Shown: positions 1 through 9,837 of the stretch, piece by piece
Layout of the letters: every line of letters begins with the position of its first letter
Position numbering within the stretch: position 1 is the stretch's first letter
Source of the DNA: Bacteroidales bacterium
GTDB lineage: Bacteria; Bacteroidota; Bacteroidia; Bacteroidales; UBA932
Assembly (NCBI GenBank): GCA_016282145.1
Contig: JAEEJZ010000060.1
Span: forward strand, 1-64,000
DNA: 64,000 bases
Direction of reading: 5' to 3'
Made by a program: the position numbers and the translations under genes
The notes under the pieces: model-generated
Told to the model about the DNA's origin: nothing
The model's input: only the letters and a program-made list of their open reading frames with translations
Database searches by the model: none

Positions 1-747
1 GTCAGCTATTATTTCAACGCCTGCGAATTCAAGGAGAATACATCCGGAACAGGTAATTCCGCAGGTGTTTACGGTGGTACGAGGGGAACGGTGTTCGCCA
101 CTTTGGCGGGCAGTACTTTTGCCTTCAACAACTGTTCCTTCCATGACAATTATGGTGGTCGTAACACCGATGACATTTCATGGATCGGTATGGACAACAC
201 AAGCAGCACCCTCATTCTCGCCAACACGACAATTGTAGGAGATAATTACCGTGCTCCCGACACGGGCGGTGCGAGGAAGAACAACTGGGGTGTCATCAAG
301 TTCCAGAATTCAGGTAATTACTATTTGCTCAACTCTATCCTTTGCTCGCTGGATACTGGAGGCAACTGCTTCTGGGTCAATGACGCTATAGAGATTGACG
401 GCCAAAAGTGTACAGATGGATCACATCGACTCCCTGTTTATTGCTATTACAGCAAGACATCCAAAGAAGGTGACGGCCGCACCAACTGGGGAACAGATAC
501 CGGTTCCGGCCACGACTATTACGCCACTTCCGCGAGCTTCGGCGGCTGGACGATGCCTTACATGTGGAACGGCACGCTCAGCGGCACCAACAGCGGCATG
601 CTGGCAGCTACGGCGGATGTCAACACCGAAATCCAGAACGCTGACGCCGACTTCTACGCCTGGCTCAACAGCATCGGCGCGCTGGGCAAGGACATCAACG
701 GCAACAGCCGCGGCGCCACTTCCTGGCCCGGCTGCTACCAGAATTAG
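1..747 (+). CDS. C-terminal part of a secreted beta-helix-like / choice-of-anchor Q type protein (5' end outside window)
   Basis: Frame 1 is open from base 1 (VSYYFNACEFKENTSGTGNSAGVYGG...), so the listed start at 91 is internal. Asn/Gly/Ser-rich rungs and a C-terminal 'GALGKDINGNSRG..PGCYQ' motif. Confidence 0.7.
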   Translation, partial: VSYYFNACEFKENTSGTGNSAGVYGGTRGTVFATLAGSTFAFNNCSFHDNYGGRNTDDISWIGMDNTSSTLILANTTIVGDNYRAPDTGGARKNNWGVIKFQNSGNYYLLNSILCSLDTGGNCFWVNDAIEIDGQKCTDGSHRLPVYCYYSKTSKEGDGRTNWGTDTGSGHDYYATSASFGGWTMPYMWNGTLSGTNSGMLAATADVNTEIQNADADFYAWLNSIGALGKDINGNSRGATSWPGCYQN

Positions 748-771
748 TCTGACGCAACGATCCCTTTCATC

Positions 772-810
772 AAAGCGGCTGCGGCTTTTGGCCGGGCCGC
801 TTTGTTTTTT
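772..810 (+). terminator. Rho-independent terminator after the beta-helix protein
   Basis: Inverted repeat AAAGCGGC (772-779) / GCCGCTTT (796-803) followed by TTTGTTTTTT. Confidence 0.7.
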
Positions 811-838
811 GAAACAGTAGAGTTTTTTTCTATCTTCG
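808..838 (+). promoter_or_regulatory. Bacteroidetes-type promoter for the HTCS gene
   Basis: TTTG (808-811), 19-nt spacer, TATCTTCG (831-838), 11 nt before ATG at 850. Confidence 0.55.
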
Positions 839-849
839 CAGTGTTCAGA

Positions 850-3800
850 ATGAAAAAAGGCGGAATCCTATTTTTATTGCTGCTGGCGGCCCAGGTCCTG
901 AGGGGAGCTGAGCCGTTGCAGTGGCAGACTTCGCAGTTGGATATGCACGCCGGACTGAGCGACAACTGCGTGAACGCCGTACTGGCGGACACAAAAGGAT
1001 TCCTCTGGTTCGGGACCAATGCCGGACTGGATTTCTATGATGGGAGCAATCTCGTCAGCCTGCCTTTCCCCGATTTGGAGAACAGTGTGCAGCCGGTAGT
1101 CTTCTCGCTTGCAGAAGACCCGTCCGGTACCCTTTGGGCCGGCACTTCCAACGGACTGTACCGCCTGGATCAGGGGCTACCCGGAATGCGGCGCTTCACT
1201 ACGCCTTCCCTGGAAGAAACCGCCATCCGCCAGATGTGTTGCAGCAAAGGGGGCATCCTCTGGGTCGCCCAGAAGGGATCCGGTCTGGTACGGATCGATC
1301 CCCAGCACGGCAGTGTTGAGACCTCTCCGGTCAAAGGCAGCGCCGTCTGCACCGGTCCCGACGGAACCGTCTATATCTTATCCGACGACGGCGGACTATG
1401 GACTTCGGAAGACGGCGTCTCGGAACCGGTATGCCTTTCTCCCAGGCTGAAAACCGGGGAGAACGCCTTGAGCATTGCCCGGGCTGCCTGTGCCGGACGA
1501 TATCTTTTCATTGCGGAAGACAACGGGGCTGTATGGGCCTGCGCGCTGAAGGGAGGAGACCCCATCTTCCTCCCCTTCATCAGCAAAATGAAAGACGCGG
1601 CCGCCCTGCCCTCAGGAGAATACCTGGTCGCGGCGCGCGACGGCATCCAGGTCCTGGACAGTACGCTCACGCGGACGCGGACGCTCCGGCCTTTGCACGA
1701 CAATTCGTTCCGCTGTCTCGCACAGGACCGCAGGGGCGGAATCTGGGCCGGTTCATTGCTCGAAGGTCTGGCGCACATCGCTCCGGACAAACTGCAATTA
1801 CATTATTATGACCGCAGTTTTGCCGGCGGTCAGTTCAAAGCCCGCGACTTTGCCCAGACACCTGACGGATGTATCTGGATAGGCAGCGATACCCGAGGGT
1901 TGCTATGCCTGGACCCGAGGGCCGCGGACGAACGTCCCAGCAAACAATTTTTTTCCGGGAGAAATGTCACCGGAGTAATGGCTGAGGGCGATAAATTGTG
2001 GGTAGGCACCATCGACGAAGAATTGCCCATCTCCCAGCTAAATACGCGAACCGGGGAGATTACGGCGTTCCCCGATGCCGGCAAATCTGCTTACGCCTTT
2101 TGCCGGGACTCTTCAGGAAGGCTCTGGGTCGGAGGGAACAAGGCTTTTGTCGTGGGCAGGGACAAGCCCGGCGGAAAGTTCGAGCGCGAGATTTTCATGC
2201 CCACGAAGCAAGTATGCCGGATTCTCTGCACCGGCAGCGGAGACGTCTGGGTAGCCTGCATCGACGGAAAGGTATTCCGTTACCAGAGTACCGGCTTTTC
2301 CACGTACAAGATTTCCATCTCCAATATTCTGACGGATATTTCTGAGGACGGGGACGGACGCATCATTGCTACGTCGGAAGGCAGCGGAATATGGGAGTAC
2401 GACGCCGCCACGGACCGCTTCCACAGAAAGGAAGCAGCCGAGAAGCGGCTTTTCCGCATGGCCAGAAGGCAGGGAGATCCGCTTCTGTGGATTACCGGTG
2501 CCCATGGTATCCACATTCTGAATCCGGGTGACGGACGGCCGCTGCCCCTTATCCCCATCGAGGCGCTGGGTATCGACAGTTTCAATTATTCATCCAATTT
2601 CATTTCTTCTGACGGAACGCTCTATGCCGGAACTTCCGACGGCTTTATCTCCTTTTCCACAAGGGCTTTGAAGGAGCTTTCGACGACAGAAGAAGCGCCG
2701 GTCTTTTCGTCGCTCCATATTCTTTCTTCTTCCGTAGAAGAGAGCGGTACCCGCTTCATCCGCCCGGCTAGCTTGAGCATCGGCCACAAGGCACGATCTT
2801 TCGAGGCCAATGTGTCCCTGCTGGATTATCAGCGCTTCGCGGACCGGCAGATTTTCTGGAAGATTGACGGATTCAACGACTGGACTCCGGTGCAGAACGG
2901 CAGGTTTACGGTGTATGACATCCCTACCGGCAAGCTGCTGCTTCGGGCCAAATGCCTCTCGCTCTCCGGAGCGGAAAGCCCGGAAACGATACTCCCGCTC
3001 AGGGTGCAGCCCCCGCTGCTGCTGAGCCCCGGTGCTTTCCTGCTCTATCTGGTCTTTTTCCTGCTTTCCATCGTCGTGATTACCGTCGAAACCGACAAAC
3101 GCGCCAAAGCCAAGGCCGAGCGGGAGCACGAACGTAAACTGCTCAAGTCCAAACTGGATTTCCTAACCTCCATCGCCCACGAAATCCGTACACCGCTGTC
3201 GCTGGTGCAGATTCCGCTGGAGGCGCTGATCCGCAAATTTTCCGCTTCGTCCGACGGTTCGGTGCAGGAGAACCTGGACATCATGCGGCGCAATTCCCTC
3301 AAACTGACCGTTCTGATCAACGAACTCCTGGACTTCCGCAAACTGACCGATTCCACTTTCCAGATTCATCCGGAATTCCTGGATATCCGCAGTATTCTCA
3401 AGGACGCGCACCGGCGTTTCCTTCCCATGTTCCTCCAGGAGGGCAAGACGCTGACGCTGGATGTCCCGCAGACGGCGGTTTACTGCGAGACCGACGTACG
3501 CTCGCTCGGGCGTATCTTCGACAACCTGCTTTCCAATGCCCTCAAGTATTCTGCGCACCATTCCGCCATGTTCCTGACCGTGAAGGGCAACGATGCCGTC
3601 GCGTATGTGGAAAATGACGGTGCCGTACTGCCTGAAGCGGTACGCGAGGAGATTTTCAAGCCATTTTATCGTCACGAAAACGATTCGTCCGCCGGCATCG
3701 AAGGCACAGGGCTCGGGCTGTCCACCAGCCGGCAGTTCGCTTCCCTGCTGGGAGGCTCCCTGACTATGGATGACGACTTGAAAGTGAACCGATTTGTCTT

Positions 3801-4644
3801 TACGCTGCCCATCGTCTCTACGGAGGAACATACATCGTTGCTGCCCGTGGTGGAGAGCAAGGACAGGTCTATCATGGTGGTGGAAGACGACAAGGATATG
3901 GCGCTCGTCATCGGCAATATCCTGAGCGAATCGTATAACATCATCTATGCCTCCAACGGGAGCCAGGCTCTGGAGAAAATCGCGGCAGGAGCATCCCCTA
4001 CGCTGGTCGTATCGGATGTCATTATGCCGCAGACGGACGGAATCGCGCTCACGAAGGCCCTGAAAGGGAACCTGGCTACCAGCCACATCCCCGTCATCCT
4101 GCTTTCCGCCGAAATCCCCGACGTCTTTATGCAGGAGAGCCTGGAGGGCGGCGCGGACGCATATTTGGAGAAGCCCTTCTCACCGAAGAAACTCCGCAGT
4201 ACGGTGGACAATCTCATCGAGAATCGCAAGAGGGTGTACGAGTTCTATGTATCGTCCCTGCCTTCCGGCGGCGACCTTCCCTCCGGAAGAGTGTCGGCCA
4301 TGGAGCAGAAGTTCCTGCGTAGCATCCAGGAATATGTATCCGCCAACCTGCAAAAGAACATCACGCTGGACGAGATGGCCGAGGTGGTCTGCCTCTCCCC
4401 TTCTTCCCTATATAAGAAGATGAAGGAATATGCCGACATCTCGCCGATGGAATATGTGATGAAGATGCGGCTGGGCAAGGCGGTGGAACTGCTCAAGGAC
4501 GATTCCATCTCCGTTCAGGAAGTAGCACAGGCTGTCGGATTCAATACGCATTCCTTCTTTTCCGAGTGTTTTAAGCGGGAATTCGGTATGACACCGCGCC
4601 AGTGGCGAGTGCGGAACGTCGCTAAAGCGAAAAATGCAAAATAG
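850..4644 (+). CDS. Hybrid two-component system sensor/regulator (HTCS; Reg_prop propeller, Y_Y_Y, HisKA, HATPase, REC, AraC HTH)
   Basis: Signal MKKGGILFLLLL at 850 (ORF-track start 802 overlaps the promoter). Repeated 'LWxGT..GL' blades, H-box SIAHEIRTPLSL, REC 'VVSDVIMP', C-terminal AraC-type helix-turn-helix. Confidence 0.95.
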   Translation: MKKGGILFLLLLAAQVLRGAEPLQWQTSQLDMHAGLSDNCVNAVLADTKGFLWFGTNAGLDFYDGSNLVSLPFPDLENSVQPVVFSLAEDPSGTLWAGTSNGLYRLDQGLPGMRRFTTPSLEETAIRQMCCSKGGILWVAQKGSGLVRIDPQHGSVETSPVKGSAVCTGPDGTVYILSDDGGLWTSEDGVSEPVCLSPRLKTGENALSIARAACAGRYLFIAEDNGAVWACALKGGDPIFLPFISKMKDAAALPSGEYLVAARDGIQVLDSTLTRTRTLRPLHDNSFRCLAQDRRGGIWAGSLLEGLAHIAPDKLQLHYYDRSFAGGQFKARDFAQTPDGCIWIGSDTRGLLCLDPRAADERPSKQFFSGRNVTGVMAEGDKLWVGTIDEELPISQLNTRTGEITAFPDAGKSAYAFCRDSSGRLWVGGNKAFVVGRDKPGGKFEREIFMPTKQVCRILCTGSGDVWVACIDGKVFRYQSTGFSTYKISISNILTDISEDGDGRIIATSEGSGIWEYDAATDRFHRKEAAEKRLFRMARRQGDPLLWITGAHGIHILNPGDGRPLPLIPIEALGIDSFNYSSNFISSDGTLYAGTSDGFISFSTRALKELSTTEEAPVFSSLHILSSSVEESGTRFIRPASLSIGHKARSFEANVSLLDYQRFADRQIFWKIDGFNDWTPVQNGRFTVYDIPTGKLLLRAKCLSLSGAESPETILPLRVQPPLLLSPGAFLLYLVFFLLSIVVITVETDKRAKAKAEREHERKLLKSKLDFLTSIAHEIRTPLSLVQIPLEALIRKFSASSDGSVQENLDIMRRNSLKLTVLINELLDFRKLTDSTFQIHPEFLDIRSILKDAHRRFLPMFLQEGKTLTLDVPQTAVYCETDVRSLGRIFDNLLSNALKYSAHHSAMFLTVKGNDAVAYVENDGAVLPEAVREEIFKPFYRHENDSSAGIEGTGLGLSTSRQFASLLGGSLTMDDDLKVNRFVFTLPIVSTEEHTSLLPVVESKDRSIMVVEDDKDMALVIGNILSESYNIIYASNGSQALEKIAAGASPTLVVSDVIMPQTDGIALTKALKGNLATSHIPVILLSAEIPDVFMQESLEGGADAYLEKPFSPKKLRSTVDNLIENRKRVYEFYVSSLPSGGDLPSGRVSAMEQKFLRSIQEYVSANLQKNITLDEMAEVVCLSPSSLYKKMKEYADISPMEYVMKMRLGKAVELLKDDSISVQEVAQAVGFNTHSFFSECFKREFGMTPRQWRVRNVAKAKNAK

Positions 4645-4691
4645 TTGCAATAGTGTGAAGGATTGAGGTAAAATCGCGCAGACGTCCCGCT

Positions 4692-4699
4692 TATCTTTG
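4692..4699 (+). promoter_or_regulatory. -7 element TATCTTTG upstream of susC-like gene
   Basis: Exact TAnnTTTG match 23 nt before ATG 4723; no well-spaced -33 TTTG seen. Confidence 0.5.
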
Positions 4700-4722
4700 C
4701 GAAAAATGATAATCAGGATATT

Positions 4723-7700
4723 ATGCAACGATTCATTCTTTCCCTCCTTCTGGGGCTCCTGACCGTCACCGGTTTTGCACAGAAAATCAAGGTGACCGGA
4801 ATCGTCAAGGATGCTGCCACCGGAGAGTCGGCCATCGGCGCCGGCGTCCTAATCAAGGGCACGAACGAGGGCACGGTTACATCCGTGGACGGAGAGTTCT
4901 CCCTTATGGCTGCACCCGGCCAGGAGATTGTCGTCTCCCTGCTTGGCTATGACGATTATACCTTCAAGGTCAGCGGCCCGGGCCCCGTTTCCATCGGCCT
5001 GAGCACTTCGTCTGAGTTCCTCAACGACGCCATCGTGGTCGGTTACGGCAGCGTGAAGCGCGCCAATCTGACCGGCGCCGTGGACCAGGTGTCCTCGGAG
5101 GTCTTCGAGGGACGTCCTTCCTCCAATGCCACCCAGATGCTGGTGGGCGCCATCCCGAACCTGAACATCACGCTGACCGACGGTAAGCCCAGCCGCAGCG
5201 CGGACTTCAACATCCGCGGTACGACCTCCGTGGGCGGCGGCGGAAGCGCACTGGTGCTCATCGACGGAGTGGAAGGCGATCCCGCCCTGCTCAATCCGGA
5301 TGATATCGAGAGCGTTTCGGTCCTGAAGGATGCGGCATCGGCCTCCATCTACGGTTCTCGGGCGACCTTCGGCGTGGTGCTCATCACCACGAAGGATGCT
5401 GCGAAGGAAGCGGGCAAGTTCAATTTCAGCTACAACGGCAACTATTCCATCCTGAAGCCCTGCAACCTGCCGAATATCGTGGATGACGGTTATGTCTATG
5501 CGAGTCTGTTCAGGGATGCCTACTACAATTATTATGGCATTATGCCTTCCAGCATCAATTCCAGTATGGAATTCTCCCAGGCGTGGCTGGACGAGTTCCT
5601 CCGCCGCAAGCAGAAAGGCATCAAGGAGGAAGTAGCCATCGACGAGAGCGGCCACTATGTCTATTACGGCAATACGAATTATTACGATGTCGTCTATAAG
5701 CCCTTCACCTTCGCGCAGACGCACAACCTGTCCACCAGCGGAACTACCGGGAAAATTGACTACTACCTTTCCGGGCGTATCTATAAGTACGACGGTATCA
5801 TCAATTTCAATCCGGACGAGTATTTCACGACCTCGCTGAGAGCCAAGGTAACGGCCCGGCCGACCTCCTGGCTGAAGATTTGGGAAAATATTTCTTTCAA
5901 CTACGAAAAGAACCATATCCCGTCCAACCATAACCAGAACAATGTCGGACTTTTCCTCCGCACCATCCAGGACGAGGGTCACGTCTGTTCCGTCATCTAC
6001 AATCCCGACGGGACTTACACGAAGAGTGCCGCTATGACCGTCGGAGGCCTGATTGACGGGAACTGCTTCACGGACAAGGTTCGCAACGAGATGACCTCCA
6101 CGACCGGGCTGCGCGCGGAATTCTTCGACCACAGCCTCAGGCTGAACGCAGACTTCACCTACAGGGCCTCCTGGTATGACAATATGAAGAAGAATGCGAT
6201 GGTGTCCTACAGCGAGGCGCCGGGAGAGATCAGCTGGATCGGCACGCCGGGTGCCAACGACTTTGTCCAGGAAACCTGGTACCGCTCCGGATACATCGCC
6301 ACGAACATCTATGCCGAGTACGCCAAGGTATGGAAGGACCGCCACGACTTCAAGGCCCTCGTCGGTTTCAACTGGGAGCGTTCCACGGGCAAGATCGTGG
6401 AAGTGCTCCGCTACGGCCTGATTTCCAGTGACGTCCAGTCCATCAATATGGCGATGGGCGACAACTTCTCCCTCTACTCCTACGAAAGCCGCTGGCGGAC
6501 GGCAGGCTTCTTTGCCCGTCTCAATTATGCTTACGATGAGCGTTACCTCATCGAACTGAACGGCCGTTACGACGGTTCCTCCAAGTTCCCGACCAACCAG
6601 CAGTGGGGTTTCTTCCCTTCCGTATCGGCTGCCTGGCGCGTCTCCAAGGAACATTGGTGGAAAGTCAACCCGATCAGCGTATCGAATATGAAAGTGCGCT
6701 TCTCCTGGGGAGAACTCGGCAACGGTAACGTATCACCCTTCTCCTATGTGGAGAAATTCGGCTTCAGCAACCTCAGCAACATCATCGACGGCGAAGGAAA
6801 ACGGCGCATCACTTCCATTCCCGGACAGATTCCGGACGGCCTGACCTGGGAAACATCCCGCACCCTCGACGGCGGTATCGACATCGGCTTCTACAAGGGG
6901 AAAATCAACCTGACTGCAGATTATTACGAGCGCAACACGCTGAATATGTATACGGTAGGCCCCAGTCTTCCGGACACCTACGGCGCCAGTGCTCCCAAGG
7001 GCAATTATGCTGACCTGATTACCCGGGGCTTCGAGGTTTCCGCCAGTTACGACGATTCCTTCCGCGTCGGCGGGCACGACCTCAACCTGGGGTTCAAGGC
7101 TACCCTGGCTGACAACCGCACCTTCATTACGCGCTACAACAACCCGACCAAGGCCTTGAGCGACTACTATGAAGGACAGGAAGTCGGGGAAATCTGGGGG
7201 TTCCAGTTCGGCGGTTTCTTTGAGAGCCAGGAGCAGATTGACAATTTCTACGGGCCGGGCGATCCCTACGTAAACCGCATTATCCAGATCAACAACGGAT
7301 ACGTATCCAAGCCCGGTGACGTCATCTTGAAAGACAACAACGGCAACCACCTGATTGACAAGGGGGCCGAAACGGCCGATGATCCGGGCGATATGGTGCG
7401 CGTCGGGAACAAGCATCCCCGTTTCCACTATTCTTTCTCCGCCAATCTGGAATGGAACGGCATCTATATCTCCGCTATGTTCCGGGGCATCGGCAAGCAG
7501 GACTGGTACCCCAGCGGCGAATCCGTCATCTGGGGTCAGTATCACCGGCCTTACGGCCACGCGCTGGCCTGGACGGTCAACAATGCCTGGACCCCGGAGA
7601 ACCCGAATTCCTACCTGCCCAAGTACAGCGGATACTACCGCATTTTCTTCTCTGGCCAGCATAAGGTGGACAAGTACGTCATGAACGCGGCCTTCTGCCG

Positions 7701-7962
7701 GCTCCAGAACCTCCAGATTGGCTGGAATCTGCCGCAGAAGTGGGTCAAACGAATCGGCCTGAACGGGCTGGGCATCTACTTCTCGGGTGAAAACCTCTAT
7801 ACCTGGTCCCCGATTTACAACCTGACCACGGATATCGACATCGTCACCGCCACCCAGGGTTCCGACAAGGACTTCGGTGTCTCGACCGGCAACAACTACG
7901 GCGACGGTAACAGCCTTCCGTCCCTGCGGACATTCAGCTTCGGTTTAACCATCAAAATCTGA
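4723..7962 (+). CDS. SusC/RagA family TonB-linked outer membrane protein
   Basis: CarboxypepD_reg-like N-terminus (VTGIVKDAATGE..IGAGVLIKGTNEGTVTSVDGEFSL), TonB-dependent plug (VLIDGVEGDPALLNPDDIESVSVLKDAASASIYGSRA), beta-barrel C-terminus. Confidence 0.97.
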   Translation: MQRFILSLLLGLLTVTGFAQKIKVTGIVKDAATGESAIGAGVLIKGTNEGTVTSVDGEFSLMAAPGQEIVVSLLGYDDYTFKVSGPGPVSIGLSTSSEFLNDAIVVGYGSVKRANLTGAVDQVSSEVFEGRPSSNATQMLVGAIPNLNITLTDGKPSRSADFNIRGTTSVGGGGSALVLIDGVEGDPALLNPDDIESVSVLKDAASASIYGSRATFGVVLITTKDAAKEAGKFNFSYNGNYSILKPCNLPNIVDDGYVYASLFRDAYYNYYGIMPSSINSSMEFSQAWLDEFLRRKQKGIKEEVAIDESGHYVYYGNTNYYDVVYKPFTFAQTHNLSTSGTTGKIDYYLSGRIYKYDGIINFNPDEYFTTSLRAKVTARPTSWLKIWENISFNYEKNHIPSNHNQNNVGLFLRTIQDEGHVCSVIYNPDGTYTKSAAMTVGGLIDGNCFTDKVRNEMTSTTGLRAEFFDHSLRLNADFTYRASWYDNMKKNAMVSYSEAPGEISWIGTPGANDFVQETWYRSGYIATNIYAEYAKVWKDRHDFKALVGFNWERSTGKIVEVLRYGLISSDVQSINMAMGDNFSLYSYESRWRTAGFFARLNYAYDERYLIELNGRYDGSSKFPTNQQWGFFPSVSAAWRVSKEHWWKVNPISVSNMKVRFSWGELGNGNVSPFSYVEKFGFSNLSNIIDGEGKRRITSIPGQIPDGLTWETSRTLDGGIDIGFYKGKINLTADYYERNTLNMYTVGPSLPDTYGASAPKGNYADLITRGFEVSASYDDSFRVGGHDLNLGFKATLADNRTFITRYNNPTKALSDYYEGQEVGEIWGFQFGGFFESQEQIDNFYGPGDPYVNRIIQINNGYVSKPGDVILKDNNGNHLIDKGAETADDPGDMVRVGNKHPRFHYSFSANLEWNGIYISAMFRGIGKQDWYPSGESVIWGQYHRPYGHALAWTVNNAWTPENPNSYLPKYSGYYRIFFSGQHKVDKYVMNAAFCRLQNLQIGWNLPQKWVKRIGLNGLGIYFSGENLYTWSPIYNLTTDIDIVTATQGSDKDFGVSTGNNYGDGNSLPSLRTFSFGLTIKI

Positions 7963-7967
7963 CAGAT

Positions 7968-9818
7968 ATGAAAAAGTACAGATATCTTATGATTGCGGCG
8001 CTGGGCGCCCTCTGCATAACCTCCTGTTCTCTGGAAGAGGAGATGGTGACGCAGGGCAGCAAAGACCTCATCTTCGGTTCCACCCAGGGACTGGAGGCCT
8101 ACTCGCTGTCCTTTTACCAGCAACTTCCCTCGCTGAGCGAACTCAGCGCTGCGGAATCGACCTCGGACTACGGCGTGGGGAAGAACGTCAGTGAATTCTA
8201 CACGAACGCATACAGCGCGGAGACCAGCACCTCCTGGGGCTGGGGAGACCTGCGCAAGGTCAATTATTTCATCGACGGGCTCCATAGCAAGGAGTGCACC
8301 GTTCCCGAGACGGACAAGGAGCACTACGAAGGGCTTGCCCGCTGGTTCAGGGCCTATTTCTACTACAACAAGCTTTTCAAATATGGCGGCGTTCCCTGGT
8401 TCGACCACTGCCTGAAGAACGACGAACTGGACGAGATGTACAAGAACCGCGATTCGCGCGATGTGATTATCAGCCACATCATCGACGACCTGGATTATGC
8501 GATTCAACACATCCAGACCACTTCCTCCATCGGCAATACACGCATCTCCAAAAATGCCGCACTGGCGCTGAAGTGCCGCGCCTGCCTCTGGGAAGCCTCC
8601 TGGCGGAAATATCACGGCATCGGGACGACGGAGTGGTCGGCCAACCGCCTGTACCGCGAGGCCATCGGGGCCGCCGAGACCATCATGAACGATTCTTCAG
8701 TGGAATTGAACACCGAGGTCTGCGCTGACTCCTATATGACGAACAACCCTTCCCTGGGTGCATACAGAAGTGTCTTCTATTCCAAGAATATCCTCACTAA
8801 CGAGGTGATTCTGGGCGTACAGGCCTCCCTGCTGGACCTCGTTACCGGCGACGCCAACTATTATTGGAACTCAGCTACATACGGCGACTGCCGCTGCATC
8901 TCCAGGGCCTTCATCCACACCTATCTCTGCACGGACGGAACGCGCTTCACGGACAAGAGCAACTATTCGGCCATCAACTTCATCAACGAGTTTACCGGAC
9001 GCGATGCCCGCCTTGCCCAGACCGTCAAGGGGCCCAAATATGAGATTGCCGGCGGAGGCTGGAGGGACCGTCGTCCGAACATCGTGGACGGCGTGGCCAT
9101 TACCGGCTATCAGCCCATCAAGTTCGTGGAAGATACGACGACGAAGAACGGTTCCAGCAAGAACGAGAACAGCCTCCCCGTCTTCCGCTACGCCGAAGTG
9201 TTGCTGAACTACGCCGAGGCCAAGGCGGAACTGGGAGAGATTACCGATTCCGACTGGGCTAACACCATCGGTGCGCTGCGCCTGCGGGCCGGCTTCCAGA
9301 ACAAAGCCGGCGTCACCTCTTCGCTGCCCACGTCCGTGGACCCCTATCTCCAGAGCGTGTTCTATCCGGACATCAACAATCCCGTCATCCTGGAAATCCG
9401 CCGCGAGCGGGCCATCGAGCTTTGCTACGAGGGCTTCCGTGCCGATGACCTCAAGCGCTGGAAAGAGGGCAAGAACTTTGAGCGCGTGCCCTGGACCGGT
9501 ATCCACGTACCTTACCTCGACGCACAGTTCAAAGTGAACGACGACGATACCAATGACTTCTATGTCACCTATAAAGACTATGTCGATGTTCCGTCCTACG
9601 CGCAGAACAAGTATGTCCAACTTTTCCCGGAAGACTCCGCCGAACAGGGCCTGCGCATAGACGAGAACCCCGGCGGCGGCTATGACCTCCGCTACGAAGT
9701 GGTCGTAAAACGCAAATGGCACGATGACGACCGCCAGTATCTCTATCCTATCCCGGCTGCCGTCATCCGCGAATACAACAACCGCGGTTACAAACTGGAT
9801 CAGAACCCCGGATGGTAA
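7968..9818 (+). CDS. SusD/RagB family lipoprotein
   Basis: Lipobox ITSCSLEEE; 'EVLLNYAEAKAELGEI' and 'EIRRERAIELCYEGFRADDLKRWKEG' SusD motifs; directly after susC. Confidence 0.96.
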   Translation: MKKYRYLMIAALGALCITSCSLEEEMVTQGSKDLIFGSTQGLEAYSLSFYQQLPSLSELSAAESTSDYGVGKNVSEFYTNAYSAETSTSWGWGDLRKVNYFIDGLHSKECTVPETDKEHYEGLARWFRAYFYYNKLFKYGGVPWFDHCLKNDELDEMYKNRDSRDVIISHIIDDLDYAIQHIQTTSSIGNTRISKNAALALKCRACLWEASWRKYHGIGTTEWSANRLYREAIGAAETIMNDSSVELNTEVCADSYMTNNPSLGAYRSVFYSKNILTNEVILGVQASLLDLVTGDANYYWNSATYGDCRCISRAFIHTYLCTDGTRFTDKSNYSAINFINEFTGRDARLAQTVKGPKYEIAGGGWRDRRPNIVDGVAITGYQPIKFVEDTTTKNGSSKNENSLPVFRYAEVLLNYAEAKAELGEITDSDWANTIGALRLRAGFQNKAGVTSSLPTSVDPYLQSVFYPDINNPVILEIRRERAIELCYEGFRADDLKRWKEGKNFERVPWTGIHVPYLDAQFKVNDDDTNDFYVTYKDYVDVPSYAQNKYVQLFPEDSAEQGLRIDENPGGGYDLRYEVVVKRKWHDDDRQYLYPIPAAVIREYNNRGYKLDQNPGW

Positions 9819-9837
9819 ACCCTAAAGAAAACGAGCG

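Noticed and set aside
395-820. 141-aa + strand ORF overlapping the first protein
   Set aside because: Out-of-frame Arg/Thr/Ala-rich shadow of the beta-helix-like gene.
4849-6654. 601-aa - strand ORF
   Set aside because: Antisense to susC; low-information Val/Gly/Arg-rich shadow translation.
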